Below, piece by piece: positions 14,401-27,890 of a stretch of 64,000 nt of DNA. Both the position numbers and the translations under genes were made by a program. Position 1 is the stretch's first letter. Each line of letters opens with the position of its first letter. The stretch covers positions 47,898,521-47,962,520 of the forward strand of contig NC_088302.1 of assembly GCF_032854445.1 (NCBI RefSeq), written 5' to 3'. Origin of the DNA: Liolophura sinensis (Eukaryota > Mollusca > Polyplacophora > Chitonida > Chitonidae). The notes beneath the pieces were generated by a model, which was not told where the DNA came from, searched no databases, and was given only the letters and a program-made list of their open reading frames with translations.

Positions 14401-16279
14401 GCAACTTTTAGTAAACTCAACTCAAAATGTATTCTGTTTGTACTATTTTTTTTTCTTAATACATCAAAACTTATGTATCCTAGTATATACATGTGAACGC
14501 TCTCAATAAATGCAACACGGAAAACGACCCAAGAATAAAATGCAATTTCTGAAACAAAAATGTCATCTCACACGTACATCCATTGTTTGTGGGGAGGGGA
14601 TTAAAAAAAAAAAAATGAAAGACTATAACAGAAAAGCCGTTGGCCTAATTAGAAGCTTGGTAAATTCCACTTAAAAAACAGGGACTTGAAGTAATCAAGG
14701 GGGAAAAAAATAACAAAACAACAGAATCAAATGCTTTCTGATTAGTCAGAGCAGAAGTCCTTGTATTTTCACTAACAGTCAAACAGTACACACATGTAAC
14801 CATGCGGAAAATCCTGGTTTTGATTCCTAGACGTGATATTTTGATTACAGTGAATAACAATGTAGCATAAAGTTTGTGTTGCCTACACTGGCATGATAAA
14901 CACCATTCACACATTAGTTACTAAACTCAAGGCCATTCTCATCACAAAAAACTAGAGCCCAAGGGCTGTGAAAAGGGTCTATTGCTGTTTTATTATTTTT
15001 ATTTTTCTTGTAACTGACCAACTGTCTTCTAGTACAATTCATTGGTCATCTCCACCCATAAAGAGCCTATCAAGGCAACATATTGCATGAACCATTGTGG
15101 AGAGCATCGCATACGTTAACTAGTTTGGAAGTCTACTTTCAATTTTGACACGACTGCTTCCTTTGAATCTCGCATGTACACAATAGCTTTCTTAAATTTA
15201 GGCGTACACACACATCATCATGGGTATTCAGTACACTCTATTTTAATTTTGCAGCGTATCATCTAATTTTTAAGCATATTTATGCCTGCATGCCCCTTAT
15301 CTGTAGCACTGGGGTCAAGGTCAAATGGCATATCCGCCATCTGAAAGCTTCCAAGAATTCTTTATTTTCACCATTTTGGTGACTAACACAGCGCTTGATT
15401 GGCGTAAGGTAGGTCTAAATATTATTAGCTGTTAAATACAGGAACGTAGGCTACCTTACATGGTGTAAATATTTTCGCTACGCATGCCGTCATAGGCAAT
15501 CAAAGTACCGACTGGTATGTGACATTTACCGTCACAATCCTCAAAATAACCTTTCCAGACACGGAACTTAAATAATAAAAATAAATAATAAATGAATACA
15601 CGCCTCCAAACATAATTAAAATTTTTATTCAATGCATAATCATAACACATCAATTCCAAGAAAACAATGAAGAAATCTTCATGAAAGGAAGCTAATAACT
15701 GACCCTAACACACCGTCAAGTGTCAATGAAACGTCGTACTTGAGTGAAACAACTTCTGGTAGTTTCTTCACATTTTTTCATGCCTCTATAATGGGCCTCT
15801 GGTGATTCTCACCAACAGACCCATAATGAGGAGCGTGAGGGTGGCTAAGTGTCATAACTGTGACGGACATCCTCATATTCTACCTGACAGAATGGCACCA
15901 AAGATGTGACAGCCTTGTCAAACTGTGGAGGTGAGAATTCATGAATCGCACATAAGAGTCTATATTTGGACGAACGCAAGTTGGAAAAGCATGAAACCAT
16001 CACCATTCTATCAGACAGTCCCTCATTTGGACAAATCATTAAAAAATATCAAAGACGTCACAGATGTACAATTTTTGAAAGATGTCATTTGGAACATTCC
16101 ATTTTCAACTTGAAAATAAGAGAAGTGGTGGGAGGGTGAATTTGACAAGTAATGCTGTTCATATCAACCCCAGTCATGTATTACCACTACATGCTGATGT
16201 GACGTCACTAATTTTCTACTATTACTTTTAGCTCGCATTGGTGCTCACAGATTTCAGCGAATCACCAATTTCAGGAATG

Positions 16280-16520
16280 AAATCAGATGAAAGTTTAGAA
16301 AAGTATGGCCAGAGGAAATGTGTCTGGTTGGGAAATTGTGGGGACTTCCGGGGCTGTGGCATCCAGGGATAAATGATCAGGACTAATGGATTTATCATAT
16401 ACAGCTGTTGTCTGACAAGACACCCATTAAAGCCTTACTACTGAAGCCGTCCATTAAGCTATAAGACACATTAATAGGTCATCCTGGGACACAGGGCCTG
16501 GTGTGATACCTAGCGGGGCC
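16280..16520. promoter_or_regulatory. Possible intronic regulatory block
   Basis: This is a non-repetitive, comparatively GC-balanced stretch in otherwise AT-rich intron, with several ATTAA and GATCA/TGATC cores and GGGAC/GTCCC-like words. No open frame or splice pair makes it an exon. I list it because its texture differs from neighbouring sequence; no function can be read from it. Confidence 0.18.
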
Positions 16521-17739
16521 TACGGGTGAGATGAGAAAGGGCACCCTGCCACACAACTGTCCATTCATTGCTCGTCCATGTGGAAGTTCTGGCATCTCCT
16601 CTGGCTAAAATTCACAGAAAATGTTGAAAAAGAAATCATCTGTCTAAAATTAGAAGAGCTGTGGCTAAGCATAGCTTTAAGCACAGATTGAACTGTCTTA
16701 CCCAACCTGGCTGATCGGATTAGTGTTCACACTAAGGCTATGATCCAATCACAGCTTAACTCCAGACAAAATCCCACCTGATTTGCTGCCCTATCACACA
16801 GGTAAACTCACAAATACACCCACTAAAATTCAACCAATCTCAATTTTCGTCAACATGTACAAATTTTTTGTCTGATCTATATAACTGCAACAAAACTGGA
16901 GGCAACTAAAATACAACCTTTTTTGAAACATGCTAAATTCTATACACATAGATGTATACCATAAAAATATTTTCTGAAACATGTTTCTTTTTCCATCTTA
17001 AAGGCATCTGCTTTCCTATGTAATTTACATTTGCAATATAAACACAATACATTCATTTTCAACACACTGAATTATTAGGACAAATGACAGATAACACATA
17101 TCAAACCTGCTCTTGTCATTCTATGACTGCACACATGAATACAGAAGATTACTGGTAAATGTGAAGACAATGTCATATGTTAATCATTTGTTTCACAACC
17201 CATTTACAGTTTACTGATTCTAAGCATCAAGAAAACAAAATTCACTGGTATTCTAATCTCTGAGCTTTCAGCAGAGTTGATGTTACAGTTAATTCAGCCC
17301 ACCCAGGCGGCTGCGGAGGGGCATTTAGTGTGCCCACTGCAATGCAGGTCAAAACTTAATGTCGAATACAATATCATTTTGAAAGGGCAAAAATGAAAGT
17401 GCTGAAAAGCTACCACTATGACACCAGACAACAACAACAACGAAAGCAGATCAGAAGTCTACACCAACAATAGAGCCGTGCCTCCAAAAATAGGAGGAAA
17501 GTACCCTGAAATACACCAATACTTGCCTGTAGAGGCACAGAGCTCCTCAACGACCCGTGCTGTTACTATTTTAGTAGAGCGGTGAGTATATATAAATACA
17601 CGATATAACGAGCCCGGCCTGTTCCACCCGTGTAACATTTATGTCACAGAAACCAGCCAACCAGCTTGGAAGGCCTCGAGATACCCTTCCTCAGTTAAAG
17701 TGGGCTGAAATCGGATCCTGTTCCCTGTCTTCTGCGTCA

Positions 17740-17830
17740 TTTGCTATTTAAAGCCAGGAAATTCCCTACTGGATGTTAAATAGCAGTGTCGGGTGTGCTG
17801 GGCTCTGACGTCAACTGTCAGACTTGGAGG
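17740..17830. promoter_or_regulatory. CRE and paired TATTTAA motifs, possible internal promoter
   Basis: A perfect cAMP-response-type palindrome TGACGTCA lies at 17806-17813. Nearby, GCTATTTAA and TTAAATAGC form a 9-bp inverted repeat about 20 bp apart, and each half resembles a TATA-type element. The surrounding 300 bp are more GC- and CpG-rich than the intron average. An alternative Mef2 promoter is possible, but no strong first-exon donor on the minus strand follows closely, so confidence is low. Confidence 0.2.
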
Positions 17831-18794
17831 ACAAAAAACCTGTCGGCTGTGCTCATGACCTGAGAGAGAGCCAGAGCTAGTGAGCCCCCACACATTGTCC
17901 TGTCTCCCAGCCTCCCTCCTTACTCCACACATCTCCTACCCACAGGCTACTGTACGAGTGTGCACCACGTCACCTGTCTTCACTACACAGGTATAATATG
18001 TCACTTACTTCACTGCTATGGTCAGGCTGTACTGCACAAATGTACATGAACACTGACGACAAGTCACGCTAGTTTCTGTACACAGCTATCATGGAACAGA
18101 ATGACGCAGAATGGTAAATGTCTCGTTGATATGTTAAAACTTGTGTGTGCATTTTTATAAAATATATATGAATACTAGTAACAGTATAAAGACATCATAT
18201 ACACTGGCCACTGTAAGAGGGCTACTTTTCATGCTAGCTACAGTATGACATACTGTCCACTGTACAATGGTATTAATGTACTATTTATGGTAAGATATAC
18301 AACCTACAGCTACTGTATCACGGTAGTAATAAATACATGTATACAGGGTGTTACTACATCTGTGTTAAGGATCTGCTACATGAGAGCTGTGCATGCCTGC
18401 TACATGAAACCCACACCTAGTCATAGGCCAGTACACCTGTATTATGATCTACGTTACACATAGTCCCTCAAGAATGAGACGCTGTGATGTCACCTATGGT
18501 ATAACACTGAAATTCAGGCTACATGAAAATCTCAAACAGAAGTCGAATTTGTGCGGACTCTTATACCCATCCACACCCACAGCATGGGAGCACTGGTTAC
18601 CATTACTAAGCACACACCTGTTATACAGATGCAGTAGGCCTCTACTATGTGCTACTTTTCACTATCTGGCGAGGGTTGTTGTATGGACATATGTATTTAC
18701 TGTTTCTTTACTGTTATGCACAATAGATTTCTCTGTTTATTTCATTGAAGTCTATTTACTGGACTCTTTTGAATACTCAAGAAACTTTATTAAT

Positions 18795-18990
18795 GAAGTG
18801 GCAGGATGAAAGATAAAAGGTAGCATCAGGAGAAAGCCTCTGATCTTCTCCAGGTGCCTGACAAATCTTCTGATTGAAAGCCTCACTGAATCCAGCCAGA
18901 GCTAGGTTTTGAAATTTTTGTAAACAGCTGATTAGCAAGACTGGCATTTAGCCAATGTGCCAGCCAGGGCACCAACAACAATATTGTGGC
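18795..18990. promoter_or_regulatory. Possible intronic regulatory block
   Basis: This is a unique-looking 195-bp stretch with AGATAA, CAGGTG, CTGATTG and ACAGCTGATTA words: a GATA-type core, two E-boxes and a homeodomain-type core. It is bordered by AT-rich sequence. No coding frame of interest was found. It is listed only as a place to test for conservation. Confidence 0.2.
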
Positions 18991-19574
18991 AAAAAAATTT
19001 AAATTATCCATTTAAGATAATGAGTTTTGATAAAAATGCACATAAGACTGAAACAAATTTATGACCTGAAATGATACATTCTATGAATCTATACAGGCCT
19101 ATATGTAGAAGTAAGTATACAACTATACACACATATTCTCTTGTAAGCTTGACAATTAGATGAAATCTACTGGGGAAAGTACTATAGACAGGTGAGCCAG
19201 TCACAAAGACACAGATACAATCTTCCTCATCTTTCTTCACCCACATCAACTGAGTTCTTTTCCTTTTTATGAAACGTCAAATAAAAAAAATAATGACAAA
19301 TCAGAAACAAGTAACTTCAAGGCAGTTAATTTCCGGTGTAATCAAAAGCTGTGGCTCAAAAAAAGGAAAGCCAAGTGAAAAAAATAAGTTAAGAAACATT
19401 TTCGAAATAAATGAAGGAATTATAACATATCACTAGGAACAGTAAGAGTTCACCGTGTACACAGATTAATATTATGGTGGCCTAGTATTGAACACGTTAG
19501 TGCAGCACAATCACCCAGGAGCCTTTATGCTGTCTTTGTGAATTAAAGTACAGCTCATGCTGGCTTCCTCGCCA

Positions 19575-19645
19575 GTCGTATATGGAAAGGTCTGCCAGTA
19601 AACCTGCGGACGGTCGTTGTTTTCTCCTGAGCTCTTTCGTTGCCC
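19575..19645 (+). repeat. SINE fragment (family B core)
   Basis: The words GAAAGGTCTGCCAGTAAACC and CTGCGGACGGTCGT match the core of the fuller element at 56930-57150, which has GGGAAGGTCTGTCAGTAACC and CTGCGGATGACCGTGGG. Both the tRNA-like head and the tail are missing, so this is an old, truncated copy. Confidence 0.6.
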
Positions 19646-21495
19646 AATCATTAAAAACACTATTATGTGCTGTCAACATTCTCAAACATACAAACATTAA
19701 TGTTACGCGCTGGCACATGAAGATTTATTTTGACTTTTGATTTAACTTCATAAGGAAGAAGGTATAAGAACACCTATGTTCATGAATGATCTATCTGATT
19801 TTGAAATAAATAATCCTCACTCGTGTTGCAATCTTTCATTGTGAAGCAAGCTTTTGCCATAAACACCTGATCTCTACAAGTGGACCGGTAAGTTTACTAT
19901 GGGTGGACAGCCCACCACACTGCAATGATCACCTCATCCTGAAGCAAGTGATAATTTCTGAATGGAGGAGAGTAGAAATCCTTCCCCAGCTGTGTGGCCC
20001 GAGCCTCTTAGTCTGGCACACAGGTGCATATGTACATGTACGTAGTTAGCTGACCGTCACGATTATTTCACCTGATTCAAGCTCGTTAAGATTACTTTCA
20101 GCAGCATAACTTTATACCGCAACCAGCCTGCCAGCCGACAGCATATGAATTCTGACGGCGTTCTGTCACGCCTGCACACTCCACCACCAGATGGCGCCGT
20201 CTAACCGAGTTTTCCTGGCTGGTTAAGGAACTAAGGACAGCTTATCTGTCGCCAGTCGCGTTGAAGATCACTGTCAATCAACAAAGCTGTGGTCGGCTTG
20301 ATCTTCCAAATCCACACGATCTGTTGTTGACGGCTACTGCAGTCTCCCATGAGCCTGGTCCAGAAGATTCTCGTTGTTGTTGACAGATGCGGGCAGCCAT
20401 GTGCCCCAACTCCCTACTCCCCCCCCCACTCCCCACCAAGTCCTTAACCAAAGGTTTAGAGAGAAGCCAAGCCACAGTTCAGACAAACATTCTTTGGGAC
20501 AATCTAAGAAAAACATAACGACAAGATGTCTACTGCCTTTGTCCAGTTGATGTAATAGGCAATTCACAAAAGGGGAGTGGACAGTGCAAACCTCATGACT
20601 ACACAATGCGGACATAAACCTGCCGCAGAGGCTGCGAGGGCGAAAAAATGCACATTCCTCTGGAGCGTGTCTTAATCCACACAAACAAAGATTAATATTC
20701 TGTTTGCTGTTCCCATAGTAAACCAGGTCATTTGTTTACCTAAAACGTAAGCAAGGAGAGTAAACAAAAACAACTTACTACAGTACATGGACATAATAAG
20801 AGAGGTGTTTATTTTGTACCCCCTGATCTACGGGCTCATTCTGTAAGGCTGGTCATTATCTTTCTCAGGACAATTAATCAGCTTTCACACGTACTTGTGT
20901 ATACTGTGTATGTACAGGAACTTGAAATATTGGACACTTAAATATTTTAAGAAGTAGAAAACAAAAAACAGAAAATTTTACTTGAAGAAACAGAATGCAG
21001 GTCATCTTATTAAATTGTAGAAATGTATAGGACAGGATAAGAATATACCAGGATAATGATGACAGAGTGGAAGGCCTGATTTCAGTTCTGATATTTGGGA
21101 AAATGACCATATCCAGGTCTCAATGTACATGTATGTTTTATATGCACTGTGAGACCATTCCTGTAACTGGTTCACTCACTGTTCATCCATCAGTGTTCAG
21201 GATGAGGTTAACAGGGAATGAGAACATATGTATAGTCAATAACCAATTAGAACCCCATGGATTACCATATTTTGAAATATATTAACTGAATGTGTGTACA
21301 GTCATCACTGTTTCTCTGCCAAAAGCTTGGGTTGTGAGGACGGACAACTTTCTTTTATTTTGCTGCATGACACAATATGGGTGGGTAGGGAACTGTGACA
21401 TGAATGACATGACGGATACAGTCCATTCTGCACAGCATGAAATGAATGACAAGAGAGCCCAGCAAAGTAAACATGGGAAAAGAGTGCCCTTTCAT

Positions 21496-21511
21496 GGGGG
21501 GGGGGGGGGGG
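21496..21511 (+). repeat. Poly(G) tract, 16 bases
   Basis: An uninterrupted run of 16 G lies in otherwise unremarkable intron. On the opposite strand it is read as poly-proline in an accidental ORF. Run length in the assembly may be unreliable. Confidence 0.9.
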
Positions 21512-22449
21512 CAAATATCTGCCCAGGCCTGACGGAGCCCCGATGCCCCAAGGCAGCTGATAAACCTCACAACACTGAACAGTTACGGATCAATGCTCCG
21601 ACAGGAGAGTTTTCCAACAATATTTTATTGCCTCTTCTATAGGTACATACAGGAACATTAAAGGGCGTAACATACGGCCAGTTCATGACCTCTGAGGTGG
21701 GGAAAGTTTTCCCAGCTTACAAAGAGTGATTGCCATATGTCCTAAGTGCACTTACCTGTTCAACCAAAGGTGTAAAAATGCAATTTTGGCATGCTCTACA
21801 AATATATACAGGGGTCTCCTAAAATATTACATAAGTAGTCTGATATCGAACTTTGATCAAACCAGCTACTGTACAAACAGGTGAACCAATTAAACCAGGA
21901 GAGTGGATATTTTTGTGCATTATGTGCCTAAGGTAAACAGGAAGTGTAATTCTGCCTTCAAATGATTCCCTTATTTAATACAACAGCAAACTTTTGCCAC
22001 CGTACAAATTAACCACTGTTTAATGAATCTACAAAAAGGTTTTCAAATTTCACTGAACATTCATTTATTACGTTTAATTTATTAACTGCCAATATTTCAT
22101 AACTGTTTAAAGCTTCTTAGCAGTAAATCACAGTCTACATAACTGAACATATGATGTTTGTTACATTTTTCTCTATAACCAAGATATTTTCATTTTTCGA
22201 ACAGATATATTGGTGCTTTCTTGCAGACTATGATATTTACTTATCAAATTTCAAAACATATATATATTGATCGTCTTACACTTCTTTAACACTCCTGCTC
22301 CTTGATATTCTTCCAGGCTTCTTTTTGAAGTATTACAAAGTATTATCCCGCAACAACAAGAATTTTCCTCTTCAAACATACTGTCTGTTTAACAAGTACA
22401 GTAATATGTCACAGATTTTACATATTAGAAACTTACAACTGTTCACAGT

Positions 22450-22625
22450 TTAGTGGAGCTGACCTCTGGGGCAATGTGTAGGGGTCAGGTCACCCACATG
22501 CATGTCACAAGGCCAGGCTAACCTATAGGTACATGTACCTGGGTGACCTGGTGATATCGGTCATTCTGGGCAGGTGGGCTTCTCACACCACACCACCACT
22601 GACCACTAGATGACCAGTGTCACGC
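22450..22625. promoter_or_regulatory. Cluster of nuclear-receptor half-sites
   Basis: Within about 175 bp there are TGACCT (twice), the overlapping pair GGGTCAGGTCA, a GGTCA and two TGACCA words, i.e. AGGTCA-type half-sites on both strands. The block is more GC-rich than its surroundings. Nuclear receptors bind such sites as monomers or dimers. A role in Mef2 regulation is inference; spacing is irregular and chance is not excluded. Confidence 0.25.
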
Positions 22626-25436
22626 CTGGGGCTACTCTCGATATTGACAGCTCAGGCCACCACCCACAGGATTTCTGTCACACTACATTTCACAACACTC
22701 AAGTTCTAAGGAGACACACCCACTGATTTGGGAAAATAACACAGCAATCCTAATACTTCAACAGTTTATGTTCAGCATGAAATTTACCATATATTCGTGA
22801 CCTTTTTGCAGTGTTTGGGAAACTACATCTTGTTCTATGTACATATGTTTTATACTTCAGCAAACCAGTGAAGTGTGAAAATTCAGTAAAGGTCTTTGCC
22901 CTCTAGTACGCAAACAGGAACACAGCGCAAAGAATGTGTCTTCACAATCTATTGTATTCCATGTGATGAGGAATTGGCTCAAGCTAAATTCAATCTCCAT
23001 AAGGAGAATAATTTTATTGCTCTACACAGCAACCAACATAAAAGTAAATGTATGTTTAAATTTACTTCTTGAAAATTGGCAAAATGGTTACAGAATTAAT
23101 GGATCTGTGAGACCTGTCCATGATAAATACATCCTCATCTTGTTCACATATATTGTTTGATAAAATCATTGTTTATAGATACTACTAGATATCTTTTGTA
23201 CTCTTTTGTACAAAAGTTGGACAACCTGGAAACTGTTTTCTTAAATTCACAACAAATAACAAACCAAACTGACTAAACTGTTTTGAAAAAGAGCTTGAGC
23301 AGAGGTCAAGCTTAGATATTGAGGGAATTGTCTGGCATAAACCATCACCCTCTGGCGGGTACATATACTTGACAAACCTGCATAATTAAAGCCATAAGCA
23401 AACCAGTGGATTCGAGCTTTCCACTTCAATGGACACAGGCTGATCAAATGTAGAAAAAACTTAGGCTAAATCAGCCAGTGACTGCTGCGTGTATGAGAAA
23501 TGACAATTTAGTAGCTATCAGTTTGTTTAACTGATTGATCAATCACTAGATGGTTTAACGTGTCATCTCATCGAAGGGAATGGATCATTGTCAACCAGTA
23601 GGTTATGGCAGATACCCACTCAGACAACATGTAGACTACAAAACAAATCTGGACAAAACTGTTTGTGATTCTGCTCTTTAGTTTTACAAAAACATTTTTT
23701 ATATCATCATATGTTAAGCTGAAGCTTGATCTGAAAATCTCTGCCACAGCATCTACTGGTTGTACATATGACGTGTGCTTCAGCTCATACTACACTTGCA
23801 TGTGAAGCATCCATAGTTCAATATCCTTGTTAATTGTAAACATGAGAATGAGACACTTTACTTAAAAGGAATGCCTTGCGCCATATCCGTGAATACCTGT
23901 TGCGCCATATCCTAGACTCCTTCCTACACCCTGTATCAAGTCCCTGCTGTAATTGAGTGAAATGTAGCACATATTCAGAGTACATGAATTTTTCTTAAAC
24001 CTACATGTTACAGATGTTTTGAGTCTCCAAAGTATGCAAACATAAAATCAAGATGACATCACAGGCAAAACATTTGCCATAAATCAGATTGCAAAGATTT
24101 TAAAAGAATGCCTAGAGCAATCTATAACTGTCTTGACATAACACGTAGATAGAAAAATTTAGCAAGAGACAATATTATCACTTTAAAATTTACATACAAA
24201 AAGTATTATATCTCTACACCTTTAAATGACAGTTCACAATTTCATACCGTACATTAAATTTGCATTAATCAAGCGCACATTATAAAACCCTCATTTATTT
24301 AAAATTCAGAACCTGTTTGAAACATGTTCTTTTTTGTCAAGGTGCCACCTCGTGTATGCATCAGTAATCCTGGATTCTAGTTAGCTTTCTCCTGTCACAG
24401 AAGAAAGCAACAACCGTCACGTAAAACAATCTATTAACACTTAAAATTCACGATTGTAATTGGTCTTAACCAGGATTACCTGGGGTATGGTGGGCAAGAT
24501 TAGACACACCTCCTATAAACTGACAAGGTTGGGTAATGAGAGAAATAAGGCTGTTGACAAACAGGTTCTAACCACCCCGCTTGACATCCTCCTCCCTTCA
24601 GTCCATATGCACCGCTAACACTCTTACAATTGTATAATTAATATAAAATTATACCCGCACCTTCTTATTATAACACAACTAACGTTAGTCCCTATTAGGT
24701 AATTCAAATTTCATATCATTTTTTGATCTTCAGGCAAATGCCAATATATATTCACAGAGAAATAATTTTACCTCCAAAACATACCTGAATTTTTTAAGTA
24801 TATCTAATAAAGAAATTATTAGGAACATTCGTCAGGCAATTGAATACATGCTTGAATAGAGTCAGGTTAACAGCCACTAAATCTGAATATGCAAGGTAAA
24901 TAAAGAAAAAAATACTGATATTGTGATATTATGCTGACCAGGCTTATTAAAAATGCTTCACTCAAATGTGATCTTTCAATGTTTTAAATTTAACCAGTAA
25001 AAAAAAACAGATAATTTCGTGTTGCCCCTGGAGGTTTTAAACTTTGATACAAATCAAATTTTACATAACATTCACAAAGTAGGACAAATAGGAAAATATA
25101 CATTAGATCCTTAAGAGGTAACTTTAACTGCACGTTCAGTCAGCAAGTAATTAACACGTGTACATGAAGTGCTGGACTAGGTCTTCAAACGTCTTTACAA
25201 ATGACATTCCTACATACATACGTTAGTGAAGTCTTCATACAGCAATGCAGGTATGTTCAGGTATCTACCATTCACTATTAAAATTATGTATGTAAAATGT
25301 AAATGACCATACCTTTAACATGATAGTTTGAAAATTGAAAGAATTACATTCCTAAATTACAGTCTCCTGTTTTTCACCGTTTTACCACAAGTCACACTAT
25401 AAAAGTCCCATACAGATATGTGTAGTGTCTGCTATA

Positions 25437-25545
25437 CATTAAGCAGTACATATTTAAATCATACATTAAACAGTACACAGGTAAATGCATAAATTCTGTA
25501 TTAAGCAGTACAAGAAGTGCAGTAAACATTAAGCAGTACACCCAC
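25437..25545 (+). repeat. Short irregular repeat of ATTAAGCAGTAC
   Basis: Four imperfect copies of ACATTAA(G/A)CAGTACA occur at irregular 20-40 bp spacing. There is no coding content. It is probably a decayed minisatellite. Confidence 0.5.
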
Positions 25546-26127
25546 ACCTGTGCCTGACATCAATACTTATGTAATACAGATATCCACTGTAGATCAAATA
25601 GTACAGAAGTGTATCCATACACAACTGGAATTTTATCTACATAACTTACTTGTGAAATTGTGATACCTTGTACCTCTATGAAGGTGATAAACCAAACTGT
25701 GCCTCGTCAACAGGAATGTATATACACATGTACAATGGTGAAAATTTCCCCTCCAGCCTTCCCTGTATACAAACACATGTTGTCATCACCCATACCAAAA
25801 CCCACGTGATAAAGCATGATGTCACATCTAAATTTAAACTTTGGGGAACTACCTTCTTTCCGGAGGCACTTATGTGTCCTGGTTACGGTGAATACCTGTC
25901 AAGGGTTACTGTTATGATAACAGCCCCCCACCCAATCCCTTGTCTTCCTCCAGCAGTGCTGTTGTTCAATGGTGTACACATACAGGTAGGCTTACATATG
26001 AACTGCAATACAGGTTCAGTTTTGCTCCATTCATACCTGTGTGACATTGACATATACCATACAGGGTTTCAGTATATATTAACGTGCTGCCACTAACAGA
26101 CATGTACAACTAATAAATGATTTTTCA

Positions 26128-26224
26128 CGGTTTCCTACCACCATAATGCTGGCTGCCATTGTATAAGTAAAATATTCTTGAGTACATAGCAAAACACCAA
26201 TAAAATAAATAAATAAATAAATAT
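26128..26224 (+). repeat. SINE 3' end (family B)
   Basis: CCACCATAATGCTGGCTGCC, then GTATAAGTAAAATATTCTTG, then an AAAT microsatellite tail match the 3' third of the element at 56930-57150. The copy is 5'-truncated, as expected of a LINE-mobilised SINE, and ends in AAATAAATAAATAAAT. Confidence 0.75.
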
Positions 26225-26370
26225 AAATGCTTTTTCATTTACCTGTATGTACTACACCGCAATACTAACTTGTATACAAACCTCCTGTCATGATTAATAA
26301 ATGGATACATCTGAGATGGTATTTTTTTAACTGTTCAAGTCACTATAATATCATACCACCTTCAAACATA

Positions 26371-26616
26371 ACCCTGCTGGTACATGTACCCATGCGTATC
26401 TGAATGACTCCAGCCGCACAATCCTGCTGGTACATGTACCCATGCGTATCTGAATGACTCCAGCCACACAATCCTGCTGGTACATGTACCCATGCGTATC
26501 TGAATGACTCCAGCCACACAATCCTGCTGGTACATGTACCCATGCGTATCTGAATGACTCCAGCCACACAATCCTGCTGGTACATGTACCCAAGCATATC
26601 TGAATGACTCCAGCCA
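26371..26616 (+). repeat. 50-bp minisatellite, five copies
   Basis: Five tandem copies start at 26371, 26421, 26471, 26521 and 26571. Each contains CCTGCTGGTACATGTACCCA and CGTATCTGAATGACTCCAGC. Copies 2-4 are nearly identical; the fifth differs (CAAGCATATC). Because 50 is not a multiple of three, the three overlapping minus-strand ORFs here are by-products, not genes. Confidence 0.95.
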
Positions 26617-27117
26617 CTTTATAACATTAGCACCACATTAGTTTTGACAGAGTTAAGATGAATCCAAAGCTTTTTTCTTCCGATCAGTCATTCTGATCTA
26701 ATTACAGATGCCGACACCTGTCGTATCAATTCCCCCTTTTGTTTCCCTGCTCATTACGCACCAGACCACATTCCTACATCTCCATCCGGTGTCCAGGTGA
26801 CAAGGACAAGTGTCAGGTAATAAGGTAACAATTTTTCTACCTACGTCAAAGCAGCCATGGAACACACTGTTCAAAAGATTGAGATGTGCACTGAGCCTTG
26901 TGAACAAGACCGTCACTACAGAAAGTACCAACAATGGAATCACTATTATCCTTTGCGACCCCTCTTATTTCTGTGACTATCAACATGGGCCGTCAGGAAT
27001 TCAGGGTAGCTCACTGGTTAGAGTTGTAACAATACTATGATGGAACAAAAGAATCCAACTGGACAGTTCATAGCTTGATGAACAAAGTAGAAAATCAAAC
27101 ATATACAGTATACACAT

Positions 27118-27268
27118 GGGCCCAGTTGTTCAAAAGTGTATTAGCACTTAAGCCCGGTATAAACGTTAGTTCAGACTAACTTACTCTCATTTTCTTTGTA
27201 TTAGGATGAGATTAGTATTAAGATTTAAGCCTGGCTTAACTTTAATGCAATTTTGAACAACTTGCCCC
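27118..27268. mobile_element. MITE-like element with long terminal inverted repeats
   Basis: The left end GGGCCCAGTTGTTCAAAAGT and the right end, read on the opposite strand, GGGGCAAGTTGTTCAAAATT, are inverted repeats. Similarity continues inward (ATTAGCACTTAAGCC against TTAAGTTAAGCCAGG-like sequence). The element is about 151 bp with no ORF. GGCCCAGTTGTTCAAA ends recall a widespread animal MITE group, though I cannot name the superfamily safely. No clear target-site duplication is visible. Confidence 0.7.
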
Positions 27269-27739
27269 TGATCCTGATGTGTGAACATACACACTCAAGA
27301 CAAAATACATGTAAATTGTGTACAACTAATAGTGGCTTAACCAACCACCTCTAACTGAATACTGACAACACAACCTCTCAACATGATTAAAATACAGTAC
27401 CATACCGTGCCTAACTTCACAACAGCAAGTTAACTAATGACAACCCACATTCCCCTTACAGTGAAGCATGAACGACACTCAAAACAAATACTGGAAGATA
27501 CACCACAAGAAAATTTAAATTATATACAAAAAATTTTGAGCATTAATTCAAATTACTTATGTGGGACAAATTCACTTGTTTACTGACATCACCGACATTT
27601 TCCCTAAATCCCCAAGTCTTATATTATGACTCTCCTCAATTTCATAAAACAAGCTACAAGAAAAGTCTTACAAGATTGTGACAAATAAACAGAATCACCC
27701 GGTAACACCCAAAGTTTTCACAGCTGAACATCTCCCATG

Positions 27740-27890
27740 GTCAACCTGGCGATATTAGCAACTTGATCAGTCGGCTAATTTGATGGTCCACTGCCAAAGT
27801 TGACAACACCATTAATCACAATCTAATTACCATGCTGACCTTTAATGATCTTTTACCTGGCAAGACCCTCGTTTAGCTCAGGTGACAATG
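27740..27890. promoter_or_regulatory. Possible enhancer: cluster of homeodomain-type sites
   Basis: In 150 bp there are CTAATTTG, CATTAATCAC, TCTAATTACC and TTTAATGATC, i.e. four TAAT-core sites of homeodomain type, plus TGATCAG and CAGGTG. The block is unique-looking and lies just outside the MITE and minisatellite. Regulatory function is inference. Confidence 0.25.

Noticed and set aside
20284-20684. 116-codon minus-strand ORF after an excellent acceptor at about 20.74 kb
   Set aside because: No donor of quality follows and the peptide has no recognisable domain.
21755-21795. Strong minus-strand donor GAACAG|GTAAGTGC at about 21.75 kb
   Set aside because: The only nearby acceptor (TATATATTTGTAG) is weak, and the 41-bp interval has no supporting feature.
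26343-26617. Three overlapping minus-strand ORFs with repeated GTCTSRIV/WVHVPAGL motifs
   Set aside because: By-products of the 50-bp minisatellite cycling through three frames.
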